DNA from: Schaedlerella glycyrrhizinilytica_A
GTDB lineage: Bacteria > Bacillota > Clostridia > Lachnospirales > Lachnospiraceae
DNA length: 64,000 bases
Strand: one strand, 5' to 3'
NCBI RefSeq assembly: GCF_042852765.1
Contig: NZ_AP031414.1
Shown: positions 25,804 to 32,769 of the stretch, piece by piece
Position numbering within the stretch: position 1 is the stretch's first letter
Layout: each line of letters starts with the position of its first letter
Translations under genes and position numbers: made by a program
Notes under the pieces: model-generated
What the model was told of the DNA's origin: nothing
Seen by the model: the letters and a program-made list of their open reading frames with translations, nothing else
Database searches by the model: none

Positions 25804-25836
25804 CGTTGAAATGCAGAAAGTGAGGAAAAGAAAGCC

Positions 25837-27291
25837 ATGGGTAAAATTATTGGAGAAGGCATTACATTTGATGACGTGCTGTTGGTTCCGGCCTATTCAG
25901 AAGTCATTCCGAATGAGGTAGACCTGTCAACACATCTGACAAAAAAAATCAAACTGAATATCCCGATGATGAGTGCGGGGATGGATACGGTAACAGAGCA
26001 CCGTATGGCGATCGCGATGGCACGTCAGGGCGGTATCGGTATCATTCATAAGAATATGTCGATCGAGCAGCAGGCAGAGGAAGTCGACAAAGTAAAACGT
26101 TCAGAAAACGGAGTCATCACTGATCCGTTCTATCTGTCTCCGGAGCATACTCTGGAGGATGCAAATAATCTCATGGCGAAATTCCGCATTTCCGGTGTAC
26201 CAATTACCGAGGGTAGAAAACTTGTCGGTATCATCACAAACCGCGATCTGAAATTTGAAGAAGATTTCACGAAAAAGATCAAGGAATCGATGACATCCGA
26301 GGGGTTGATCACTGCACCGGAGGGTATTACTTTAGAAGAAGCAAAACAGATCCTTGCGAAAGCGAGAAAGGAAAAACTTCCGATCGTTGACGCGGAGGGC
26401 AATTTAAAAGGGCTGATCACGATCAAAGACATTGAGAAACAGATCAAATATCCGCTGTCAGCAAAAGACTCTCAGGGACGTCTGCTCTGCGGTGCGGCAA
26501 TCGGTATCACGGCAAACTGTCTGGAGCGTGTGGAAGCGCTTGTAAAAGCAAAAGTAGACGTGATTGTTATGGATTCCGCTCACGGACATTCTGCAAACGT
26601 ACTGCGTACGGTCCGTATGGTCAAGGAGAAATATCCGGAGCTTCAGGTTATCGCAGGAAACGTAGCGACAGGTGAGGCGACAAGAGCGCTGATCGAAGCA
26701 GGCGTCGATGCGGTAAAAGTCGGAATCGGACCGGGATCGATCTGCACGACGCGTGTGGTTGCCGGAATCGGTGTGCCTCAGGTATCCGCAGTTATGGATT
26801 GTTATGCGGTTGCAAAAGAGTATGGAATCCCGATCATCGCAGACGGAGGAATCAAGTATTCCGGAGATATGACGAAAGCGATCGCGGCAGGAGCGAATGT
26901 ATGTATGATGGGAAGCATCTTTGCAGGATGCGATGAGAGCCCGGGAACATTTGAACTGTATCAGGGAAGAAAATACAAAGTATACCGTGGTATGGGATCG
27001 ATCTCCGCAATGGAGAACGGAAGCAAGGATCGTTACTTCCAGGAGAATGCGAAGAAGCTTGTTCCGGAGGGCGTAGAGGGGCGTGTTGCCTACAAAGGAA
27101 CTGTGGAAGATACCGTGTTCCAGTTGATGGGTGGACTTCGTTCCGGTATGGGATATTGCGGAACTGCAAACATCGAAGAACTGAAAGAGAACGGAAGATT
27201 TGTTAAGATTTCCGCAGCATCTTTGAAAGAAAGTCATCCACATGACATTCATATTACAAAAGAGGCTCCAAACTACAGTGTAGATGAGTAA
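25837..27291 (+). CDS. guaB: IMP dehydrogenase
   Basis: A 484-aa enzyme making XMP from IMP, the committed step to GMP. A TIM-barrel catalytic core flanks two CBS domains (about residues 95-205). The catalytic cysteine is C303 in GIGPGSICTTR, and the flap region contains YRGMGSISAMENGSKDRY. ATG 25837 follows GTGAGGAAAAG. It is probably monocistronic between its own promoter and the terminator at 27315. A link to CodY and GTP-level control is plausible but not shown by the sequence. Confidence 0.97.
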   Translation: MGKIIGEGITFDDVLLVPAYSEVIPNEVDLSTHLTKKIKLNIPMMSAGMDTVTEHRMAIAMARQGGIGIIHKNMSIEQQAEEVDKVKRSENGVITDPFYLSPEHTLEDANNLMAKFRISGVPITEGRKLVGIITNRDLKFEEDFTKKIKESMTSEGLITAPEGITLEEAKQILAKARKEKLPIVDAEGNLKGLITIKDIEKQIKYPLSAKDSQGRLLCGAAIGITANCLERVEALVKAKVDVIVMDSAHGHSANVLRTVRMVKEKYPELQVIAGNVATGEATRALIEAGVDAVKVGIGPGSICTTRVVAGIGVPQVSAVMDCYAVAKEYGIPIIADGGIKYSGDMTKAIAAGANVCMMGSIFAGCDESPGTFELYQGRKYKVYRGMGSISAMENGSKDRYFQENAKKLVPEGVEGRVAYKGTVEDTVFQLMGGLRSGMGYCGTANIEELKENGRFVKISAASLKESHPHDIHITKEAPNYSVDE

Positions 27292-27314
27292 ACTTATGGC
27301 AGAATAAAAACGGA

Positions 27315-27363
27315 GAGTTGGGCTTGTGAGAAGAAACTTACAGTCCGGCTCTTCTTTATTTTA
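27315..27363 (+). terminator. guaB terminator
   Basis: GAGTTGGGCTTGTGAG and CTTACAGTCCGGCTC form a long stem with several G-U pairs and a small bulge around AAGAAA, followed by TTCTTTATTTT. Confidence 0.75.
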
Positions 27364-27373
27364 TAGGGGGGCA

Positions 27374-27415
27374 GCGTCAGTGTACAGGAGATGAGATGCT
27401 TCTTGTACACGGATG
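27374..27415. repeat. Decayed palindromic copy of the dispersed repeat ends
   Basis: GCGTCAGTGTACAGGAG (27374-27390) matches the element end, and 7 bp later CTTCTTGTACACGGATG repeats it inverted. GTGTACA and TGTACAC are the conserved core arms. It looks like two ends brought together with almost everything between them lost. It lies just after the guaB terminator. The match is shorter than at 17,037 and 60,054. Confidence 0.5.
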
Positions 27416-27451
27416 TTGGTGTCGAATGGAAAAAAGTATTCATGAAACCAC

Positions 27452-27490
27452 AAAAAATACAGAAAAAATCCACAAAAAACCACAGAAAAA
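27452..27490. promoter_or_regulatory. Phased A-tracts upstream of the BMC operon promoter
   Basis: Four A-tracts (27452-27457, 27463-27468, 27474-27479, 27486-27490) are spaced 11, 11 and 11.5 bp centre to centre, close to one helical turn, and end 12 bp before the -35 box. The repeat unit resembles CCACAAAAAAT. This arrangement is expected to bend DNA and may act as an UP-like activator region. Confidence 0.6.
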
Positions 27491-27502
27491 TAGAGGTTCA
27501 GC

Positions 27503-27531
27503 TTGACAGAAAAAGCTTCTGATAGTATGAT
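27503..27531 (+). promoter_or_regulatory. Promoter of the EutS-EutS-EutP operon
   Basis: TTGACA (27503-27508), exactly 17 bp, TATGAT (27526-27531); near-consensus. Confidence 0.85.
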
Positions 27532-27585
27532 TTTCTATATGAGAAAACGGTATGTGATTTTCTGAAAGTGAGGAAGAGTTAAGAG

Positions 27586-27948
27586 ATGAACGATCATGGC
27601 GAACAGATAAGAATTGTACAGGAAACGGTAGCCGGAAAAGAGATTACATTTGCACATGTGATGGGAGGTCCGGCGCCGATCATTTATCAGAAACTGGGGC
27701 TGAACCCGCAGCTTGATTATGGATCATCTGCAATTGGGATCATGAATATGACGCCGCCGGAGTCTGCGGTGATCGCTTCGGATATTGCAGTGAAAAGCGG
27801 AAATGTCTATCTGGGATTTGCAGACCGGTTTACCGGAACATTGATCATTACCGGGGAGATTTCCGATGTGACATCGGCATTGACGGAGATCGTAAATTAT
27901 TTCAGGGATTCTCTCGGATATGTGGTTTGTGATATTACAAAACGATAG
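27586..27948 (+). CDS. Bacterial microcompartment shell protein, EutS/PduU type
   Basis: A 120-aa single BMC-domain protein of the circularly permuted EutS/PduU class: QETVAGKEITFAHVMG at the N terminus, SSAIGIMNMTPPESAVIASDIAVKSG in the centre and YVVCDITKR at the end. Such proteins form hexameric tiles of the shell facets. It is the first gene of a three-gene unit with a second EutS-like protein and a EutP-like P-loop protein. No encapsulated enzymes are nearby. ATG 27586 follows GAGGAAGAG. Confidence 0.88.
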   Translation: MNDHGEQIRIVQETVAGKEITFAHVMGGPAPIIYQKLGLNPQLDYGSSAIGIMNMTPPESAVIASDIAVKSGNVYLGFADRFTGTLIITGEISDVTSALTEIVNYFRDSLGYVVCDITKR

Positions 27949-27959
27949 GAAGTAATGAT

Positions 27960-28388
27960 ATGGCTCAGATAACGAAAGAAGCGTTGCTTGAAAAGTTATT
28001 TCAGAATGATTATGAAGAACTCAAAGGGAAAAGACTGCGTCTGACACGGGTGAGGGTTCCGGGAAAAGAAGTCTGTATGGCACATGTTATCAGCAGATCG
28101 GATACCTGTATTTATGAGAATCTGGCGCTGCATATCGGAGTGCACGAGGGAGAAGACCATACGGGAGAATCCATCGGTCTGATCCGTTTTACTCCTTGGG
28201 AGTCGGTTGTGGCAGCCGCAGATATCGCGGTAAAAAGCGCGGACGTCGAGATTGGATTTATGGATCGGTTTTGCGGGACGTTGATTTTGCTTGGGAATTT
28301 AAGCTCGGTGCAGACCGCAGTGGAAGAAGTCGTAAAGTTTTTTGACGAGAAGCTTGGATTTAGGACGTGTGAGATTCACAGGAGTTAA
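27960..28388 (+). CDS. Second EutS/PduU-type microcompartment shell protein
   Basis: A 142-aa paralogue of the preceding gene, with a longer N-terminal extension (about 22 residues) and an insert with acidic residues (VHEGEDHTGES) before GLIRFTPWESVVAAADIAVKSADVEIGFMDRFCGTL. The pair shares the C-terminal motif (RTCEIHRS versus VVCDITKR). Two different EutS-like subunits could form mixed shells or play different roles. It starts 11 bp after the first copy. Confidence 0.85.
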   Translation: MAQITKEALLEKLFQNDYEELKGKRLRLTRVRVPGKEVCMAHVISRSDTCIYENLALHIGVHEGEDHTGESIGLIRFTPWESVVAAADIAVKSADVEIGFMDRFCGTLILLGNLSSVQTAVEEVVKFFDEKLGFRTCEIHRS

Positions 28389-28393
28389 GGAAC

Positions 28394-28915
28394 ATGAAAA
28401 AGATATTTTTAATGGGCAGAAGTGAAGCCGGGAAAACTTCCCTGACACAGGCGCTGAAGGGAGAAGAACTTCATTATGTAAAGACACAGTATACGAATAC
28501 CGATGACGATACGATCGATTCCCCGGGAGAGTATGCGGAGTCAAAGCATTTCAGTGTGGGGCTTGCCTGTTTTTCCTTTGAAGCGGATGTAGTAGCGCTT
28601 GTACAGGCAGCAGATGAGCCGTATAATTTGTTCGGTCCGGGAGGGCGGGCATTTATCCTGCGACCCTATATCGGAATCATCACAAAAGTAGATTCCCCGC
28701 ACGCCAATGTTCCGATGGTCAGACAGTGGATGGTCAATGCCGGATGCGAGCGCATTTTTGAAGTGAATAACGTGACTCGTGAGGGGCTGGATGAGCTGAT
28801 CGCTTATTTGGAAGAAGATCTTCCGAAATTGTCGATGGAGGAAGCGAAGTTTAAGCAGAGTCTGGGACTGAATGAATGGGATCCTCTTCCGGATGGGGTG
28901 AGTTACCCAGAGTGA
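28394..28915 (+). CDS. eutP: EutP/PduV family P-loop NTPase
   Basis: A 173-aa GTPase-fold protein with Walker A GRSEAGKTSL (residues 8-17) and an IDSPGEYAE switch-like motif; TKVDSPHANV occupies the guanine-specificity position. EutP/PduV proteins are associated with microcompartment assembly or positioning; EutP has been reported as an acetate kinase in Salmonella. It begins 5 bp after the second shell gene. A GCTTTTGT/ACAAAAGC repeat followed by TTTTT (28924-28980) may end the transcript. Confidence 0.85.
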   Translation: MKKIFLMGRSEAGKTSLTQALKGEELHYVKTQYTNTDDDTIDSPGEYAESKHFSVGLACFSFEADVVALVQAADEPYNLFGPGGRAFILRPYIGIITKVDSPHANVPMVRQWMVNAGCERIFEVNNVTREGLDELIAYLEEDLPKLSMEEAKFKQSLGLNEWDPLPDGVSYPE

Positions 28916-28996
28916 AGCGGCTTTTGTCATACAAAGTAGTTCTGCGGACAGGTTTGAGCGATGGAAACAAAAGCTTTTTAAGAAAAGAGTCTAAAG

Positions 28997-29764
28997 ATGA
29001 AAGATACGGGCAATCATAGAAAAAAACAAAAAAGATCACAGAATAGATCGCAGAACCGAGCATACAGAGCAGGAAGTTCTGCAAGCGCAGCAAAAGCGCA
29101 CAGGCGGCAAGTCATTTGTATTCAGATTGGACTGGCAGTGCTTGGTGCGCTTCTTTTTATATTGATATTGTACAGTTGCGGGAGACGAAGCGGACAATCC
29201 GGTCATCTGAATGTGGATGCCTCTATGCCTGAAATTGATGTGCAGCTTTTGGATGTCAATGAATATTCGCGCCCGGGGATCGAATCGGATCCGATTACCG
29301 GCGTTGTGATCCATTATACTGCAAATCCCGGAAGCACAGCGCAGGAAAATCGGGATTATTTCAATGGTCTGCAGGATGGACACGATACATCGGTGAGCAG
29401 TCATTTTGTGGTGGGACTGGATGGGGAGATCATCCAATGTGTGCCCACATGGGAGATCGCGTATGCATCCAACGAACGGAATCATGATACAGTGTCGATC
29501 GAATGCTGTCATCCGGATGAAACCGGAGAGTTTACAGAAGAAACTTATGCGTCCGTAGTGCAGCTGACTGCATTTTTATGCAGAAAATATGATCTGACAG
29601 CAGATGCAGTGATCCGCCATTACGATGTGACCGGAAAAGACTGCCCTCGCTATTTTGTACAAAATGAAGACGCGTGGAAGACCTTTCGGGAAGATGTGGC
29701 GAGAGCGCTTGCAAAGGGTGGTTCGGATGAAGCCGGGAAAGAAAACGGAGAAGGAAAAGGATAA
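28997..29764 (+). CDS. Membrane-anchored N-acetylmuramoyl-L-alanine amidase
   Basis: A 255-aa protein. A very basic N terminus (residues 1-37) precedes one hydrophobic segment (about 40-60, VICIQIGLAVLGALLFILIL), then an external amidase_2/PGRP domain. The zinc ligands are His in VIHYTANPG, His in VIRHYDVTGKDCPR and the Cys of KDCPR. It would cleave the peptide from MurNAc in peptidoglycan at the cell surface. The ribosome-binding site is weak. A Ser/Gly/Glu-rich tail follows the domain. Confidence 0.88.
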   Translation: MKDTGNHRKKQKRSQNRSQNRAYRAGSSASAAKAHRRQVICIQIGLAVLGALLFILILYSCGRRSGQSGHLNVDASMPEIDVQLLDVNEYSRPGIESDPITGVVIHYTANPGSTAQENRDYFNGLQDGHDTSVSSHFVVGLDGEIIQCVPTWEIAYASNERNHDTVSIECCHPDETGEFTEETYASVVQLTAFLCRKYDLTADAVIRHYDVTGKDCPRYFVQNEDAWKTFREDVARALAKGGSDEAGKENGEGKG

Positions 29765-29773
29765 TGGAAATAC

Positions 29774-29802
29774 TTGCATAGATATGCGCAAGTTGGTATA
29801 AT
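29774..29802 (+). promoter_or_regulatory. Promoter of the chorismate mutase-shikimate kinase gene
   Basis: TTGCAT (29774-29779), 17-bp spacer, extended TGG-TATAAT (-10 at 29797-29802). ACTTGC and GCAAGT (6-bp inverted arms) overlap the -35 and spacer and could be an operator. Confidence 0.75.
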
Positions 29803-29879
29803 GTGCGGATAGGGAAGAGCGGGATTTCCAGACGTCGCTTTCCAAAGTGAGCTGCCCGCATGAAAGGAAGAGAGAAGAA

Positions 29880-30671
29880 ATGAACGATTTGGAAATGTAT
29901 CGCGAGCAGCTTGCGATGTGTGATGATAAGATTATTGACGCTCTGGCGGAACGGAATCAGATTGTCGAAAAGATCATGTCTTATAAAGAAGAGTACGGAA
30001 TGCGGATCCTGCAGCCGGCACAGGAAGAGAAACAGGAACGGATCCGCAGGGAAAAGTTAAAAGACAATCGCTATGAAAAAGAGATCGAAGATGTGTTTGA
30101 GCGGATCATCCGGAACAGTAAACGGATTCAGGCAAGAACATTGTTTCCATACAATATTGTTCTGATCGGGTTTATGGGGGCAGGGAAATCCACGGTTTCC
30201 GATTATCTGAGTACGATGTTTGCAATGGAGATCGTCGAGATGGATCAGGTGATCGCAGATCGGGAAGAGATGAGCATTCCGGATATTTTTTCTACTTACG
30301 GAGAAGAATATTTTCGGGATTTGGAGACGGATCTGCTGATCGAGATGCAGTCGAGAAAAAATACGATCATTTCCTGCGGAGGCGGAGCGGCGCTTAGAGA
30401 GCGTAATGTAAAAGAAATGAAAAAGAACGGAAGAGTCGTGCTTTTAACGGCAAGCCCGAGCACGGTGTATGAACGTGTGAAAGACTGTGGGGATCGTCCG
30501 ATTCTAAATGGAAACAAAAATGTTGCTTATATTGCAGATTTAATGGAAACGCGTCGTGAAAAATATGAGGCCGCGGCAGATATTGTGATTCGGACAGATG
30601 AAAAAACCGTGCTGGAAATCTGCGAAGAACTGATCACAAAATTAACGGAGTTAGAAAAGAAAGATGTTTGA
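29880..30671 (+). CDS. aroK: Chorismate mutase-shikimate kinase fusion
   Basis: A 263-aa bifunctional protein. Residues about 1-85 resemble an AroQ-type chorismate mutase (YREQLAMCDDKIIDALAERNQIVEKI). Residues about 90-260 are a shikimate kinase: P-loop GFMGAGKST (97-105), the shikimate-binding DQVIADREEMSI and SCGGGAALR. It joins two steps of the aromatic amino-acid pathway (shikimate phosphorylation; chorismate to prephenate). ATG 29880 follows AAGGAAGAGAG. Prephenate is also the precursor used by TrhP-type tRNA hydroxylation. No other aro gene is adjacent. Confidence 0.9.
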   Translation: MNDLEMYREQLAMCDDKIIDALAERNQIVEKIMSYKEEYGMRILQPAQEEKQERIRREKLKDNRYEKEIEDVFERIIRNSKRIQARTLFPYNIVLIGFMGAGKSTVSDYLSTMFAMEIVEMDQVIADREEMSIPDIFSTYGEEYFRDLETDLLIEMQSRKNTIISCGGGAALRERNVKEMKKNGRVVLLTASPSTVYERVKDCGDRPILNGNKNVAYIADLMETRREKYEAAADIVIRTDEKTVLEICEELITKLTELEKKDV

Positions 30672-31158
30672 TAAATTTTTTCCGGATGAATATGTAGCAT
30701 CCACTTATGTGATTGCATTTGAAAAACTATATGAGGAAGGGTATCGCGGCGTTATTTTTGATATTGATAATACGTTGGTACCACATGGAGCGCCGGCGGA
30801 TGAGCGCGCAAAGAAGTTGTTTGAAAGACTTGGAAAAATCGGATTTGAATCCTGTCTGCTTTCAAATAACAAAGAACCGCGGGTTAAGATGTTTAATGAA
30901 GAAATCGGGACAAATTACATTTTTAACGCGCACAAACCGTCTACAAAAAATTATCTGCATGCAATGGAACTGATGGGGACTGATAAGACGAATACATTGT
31001 TTATCGGTGATCAGCTTTTTACGGATGTATGGGGCGCAAAAAGGACCGGGATCCGTAATATCCTTGTGAAACCGATTTATCCGAAAGAAGAGATTCAGAT
31101 CGTTTTAAAGCGGTATCTGGAGCGGGTCGTGCTTCATTTCTATTTGAAAAAGAAATAA
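30664..31158 (+). CDS. YqeG family HAD phosphatase
   Basis: A 164-aa HAD-superfamily IIIA protein. The nucleophile motif FDIDNTLV is at residues 32-39, with LLSNN (motif II) and FIGDQLFTDVWGA (motif III). The family is conserved in Firmicutes; some members dephosphorylate phosphatidylglycerophosphate, but the substrate here is unproven. It overlaps the upstream gene by 8 bp, indicating co-transcription. Confidence 0.9.
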   Translation: MFDKFFPDEYVASTYVIAFEKLYEEGYRGVIFDIDNTLVPHGAPADERAKKLFERLGKIGFESCLLSNNKEPRVKMFNEEIGTNYIFNAHKPSTKNYLHAMELMGTDKTNTLFIGDQLFTDVWGAKRTGIRNILVKPIYPKEEIQIVLKRYLERVVLHFYLKKK

Positions 31159-31163
31159 AAAGG

Positions 31164-31192
31164 TTGAAAAAAGCAGAAAATTATTATAGAAT
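31164..31192 (+). promoter_or_regulatory. efp promoter
   Basis: TTGAAA (31164-31169), 17-bp spacer, TAGAAT (31187-31192), starting 5 bp after the yqeG stop. Confidence 0.7.
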
Positions 31193-31246
31193 GATAAAAG
31201 CTGAGAACATATGCGCATAGAGCGCGCGATTGAAGGAGGATTACAA

Positions 31247-31804
31247 ATGATCGCAGCAGGAGATTTTAAGAACGGTGTTACCGTTGAGATTGATGGAAAT
31301 ATTTACCAGATTCTGGAATTCCAGCATGTAAAACCTGGAAAAGGAGCCGCTTTTGTAAGAACGAAACTGAAAAACATCATTAGCGGTGGTGTGATTGAAA
31401 AGACATTCAGACCGACAGAGAAATTCCCGAAAGCACATATCGACAGAAAAGATATGCAGTATCTGTATCAGGATGGTGATCTGTACAACTTTATGGATGT
31501 TGAGACATATGATCAGATCGCATTGGACAAAGAAGTTGTAGGGGATGCGCTGAAGTTTGTAAAAGAGAACGAAGTAGTAAAAGTATGTTCTCACAAAGGT
31601 AACGTATTTTCCGTTGAGCCGCCTCTGTTTGTAGAACTTGCAATTACAGAGACAGAGCCGGGATTCAAAGGCGATACGGCACAGGGAGCAACCAAGCCGG
31701 CAACAGTTGAGACAGGTGCAACTGTTATGGTTCCGCTGTTTGTTGAGAATGGAGATGTTCTGAAGATTGATACCCGTACAGGAGAATATCTGTCCAGAGT
31801 ATAA
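31247..31804 (+). CDS. efp: Elongation factor P
   Basis: A 185-aa three-domain translation factor that relieves ribosome stalling at polyproline. The KOW-like N-terminal domain carries the loop lysine K32 (VKPGKGAAF), the residue post-translationally modified in many bacteria; the C terminus (NGDVLKIDTRTGEYLSRV) is canonical. ATG 31247 follows GAAGGAGGA; the in-frame ATG at 31211 lies upstream of that site. Confidence 0.97.
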   Translation: MIAAGDFKNGVTVEIDGNIYQILEFQHVKPGKGAAFVRTKLKNIISGGVIEKTFRPTEKFPKAHIDRKDMQYLYQDGDLYNFMDVETYDQIALDKEVVGDALKFVKENEVVKVCSHKGNVFSVEPPLFVELAITETEPGFKGDTAQGATKPATVETGATVMVPLFVENGDVLKIDTRTGEYLSRV

Positions 31805-31854
31805 GAATAGGCAGTGATTTTTTGAAGTGTCAGAATACAGGCATTTCTAATATA

Positions 31855-31888
31855 GGATGGGAGCGATTCGTTTGAATTGCTCCCATCC
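31855..31888 (+). terminator. Strong hairpin after efp
   Basis: GGATGGGAGCGATTC pairs with GAATTGCTCCCATCC around GTTT. There is no U-run downstream, so it may act as a 3' stabiliser or a bidirectional weak terminator. The remaining 60 bp to the repeat element show nothing recognisable. Confidence 0.6.
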
Positions 31889-31980
31889 TGCATTATAAGA
31901 TCAGGATTCCGAAGTTTTTGATTCCCGCCGGCTTTTTATGATCTGCCATTGATAGCGTCGATGTACAAGGGGGAAACACG

Positions 31981-32088
31981 CCTCAAACCGCGTAATTTCG
32001 GTGATTTTCAGCGTTATCCTCAATCAGCGTACGTCCAGTACGCTTCAATCGTCTACCTTGAAAATCACCGAATTATCTGCGGTTGAGG
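31981..32088. repeat. Internal hairpin A of the element
   Basis: Arms 31981-32010 and 32059-32088 pair imperfectly; the best-conserved part is TCGGTGATTTTCA against TGAAAATCACCGA. The loop contains GCGTAC-GTCCA-GTACGC (32027-32043). Confidence 0.85.
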
Positions 32089-32108
32089 TCGGTGAGTCGA
32101 GAAGAAAC

Positions 32109-32195
32109 AAATCTAAGCCTCTTTTAGGTACTTTCACTCCGCGTACAGAGACGAGACGTACGCGGAGTGAAAGTACCTAAAAGAGGCTTAGATTT
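32109..32195. repeat. Internal hairpin B: perfect 38-bp inverted repeat
   Basis: The arms 32109-32146 and 32158-32195 are exact reverse complements over 38 bp, with the 11-base loop AGAGACGAGAC. The stem begins AAATCTAAGCC and ends CCGCGTAC at the loop. A perfect stem this long is rarely kept unless recent or selected. Confidence 0.95.
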
Positions 32196-32232
32196 GCTCT
32201 TCATCGACCGTTTTTCCCCTTGTACACCGACG

Positions 32233-32769
32233 CTATATGAGTACGGGAATCAGCGTTATAAGGGTAAGTGATCCGAAAACAACGGAGGTTTTCATGATGG
32301 CAGATATTGCAAATAGGAACAGGATCAACAGCCACGGATTTCGTAAATTTTTGTAGTAGTACGCTTTATCTTCATAAGAAGTATGCAGTTCAAACGGTTT
32401 TCCGTCATTTGCTTTTTCTACGATCAGCAGTTCACGGTTGAACGTTGTCGCATTGGTTGCCAGACGTCCGCCTTTTTCAGCCCATGGTCGCCAACGTATT
32501 TTCCCGATGGAGTAATTAAGATTTATATTTTTATAGAAAACTTTATATCCCATATCTTCTAAAAACATATAATAATTGTCTGCTTCTTCTTTGGATTTGT
32601 GTCCGATAAAATCGATACAGTATTTTACCTGGTTGGGGCGACATGGCTCGAATTCATATAAGATTTTTTCTGTTCGTATAAGGCGATAGCCTTTCTTGGA
32701 CATGTTGTTCAGCCATTTCATTTGTGTATTCAAAAGACCGCCCAAAAATCGATAATATTTTTTACTCAT
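32233..32769 (-). CDS. DUF2812 domain protein with C-terminal membrane segments
   Basis: A 178-aa protein. The N-terminal cytoplasmic DUF2812 region contains MKWLNNMSKKGYRLIRTEKILYEFE and CIDFIGHKSKEEADNYYMFL; a Trp-rich stretch (IRWRPWAEKG) follows, then two hydrophobic segments. The last residues and the TAG stop (32235-32233) fall at the border of the MITE-like element, so the second membrane segment may be truncated. DUF2812 genes are typically partnered with PadR regulators, as here: the PadR stop overlaps this start. ATG 32769 is preferred over GTG 32775, since GGAGG lies 6 bp upstream of the ATG. Confidence 0.85.
   Translation of the reverse strand: MSKKYYRFLGGLLNTQMKWLNNMSKKGYRLIRTEKILYEFEPCRPNQVKYCIDFIGHKSKEEADNYYMFLEDMGYKVFYKNINLNYSIGKIRWRPWAEKGGRLATNATTFNRELLIVEKANDGKPFELHTSYEDKAYYYKNLRNPWLLILFLFAISAIMKTSVVFGSLTLITLIPVLI

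Larger units (their letters stand above)
31953..32235. mobile_element. MITE-like non-coding element with terminal inverted repeats and two hairpins
   Basis: The ends are inverted repeats: left TAGCGTCGATGTACAAGGGG (31953 on) and right, reading inward from 32235 on the minus strand, TAGCGTCGGTGTACAAGGGG; 22 of the first 24 bases agree. TA borders both ends, consistent with TA-target insertion as for IS630/mariner relatives. Inside are two stem-loops. Hairpin A is 31981-32088, with 30-bp imperfect arms and an inner GCGTAC/GTACGC. Hairpin B is 32109-32195, with perfect 38-bp arms and an 11-nt loop. No open reading frame of note. The right end supplies the stop codon of the adjacent DUF2812 gene. 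Related ends occur at 17,037, 27,374 and 60,054. Confidence 0.75.

Noticed and set aside
25694..25836. Classical guanine riboswitch before guaB
   Set aside because: The conserved aptamer core bases of the purine riboswitch are not found; only an unnamed structured leader is claimed.
27586..28915. A complete ethanolamine or propanediol utilisation locus
   Set aside because: No ammonia-lyase, diol dehydratase, aldehyde dehydrogenase or vertex protein is encoded nearby.
31953..32235. A transposase-coding insertion sequence
   Set aside because: All six frames are short across the 283 bp; no transposase or fragment is visible.
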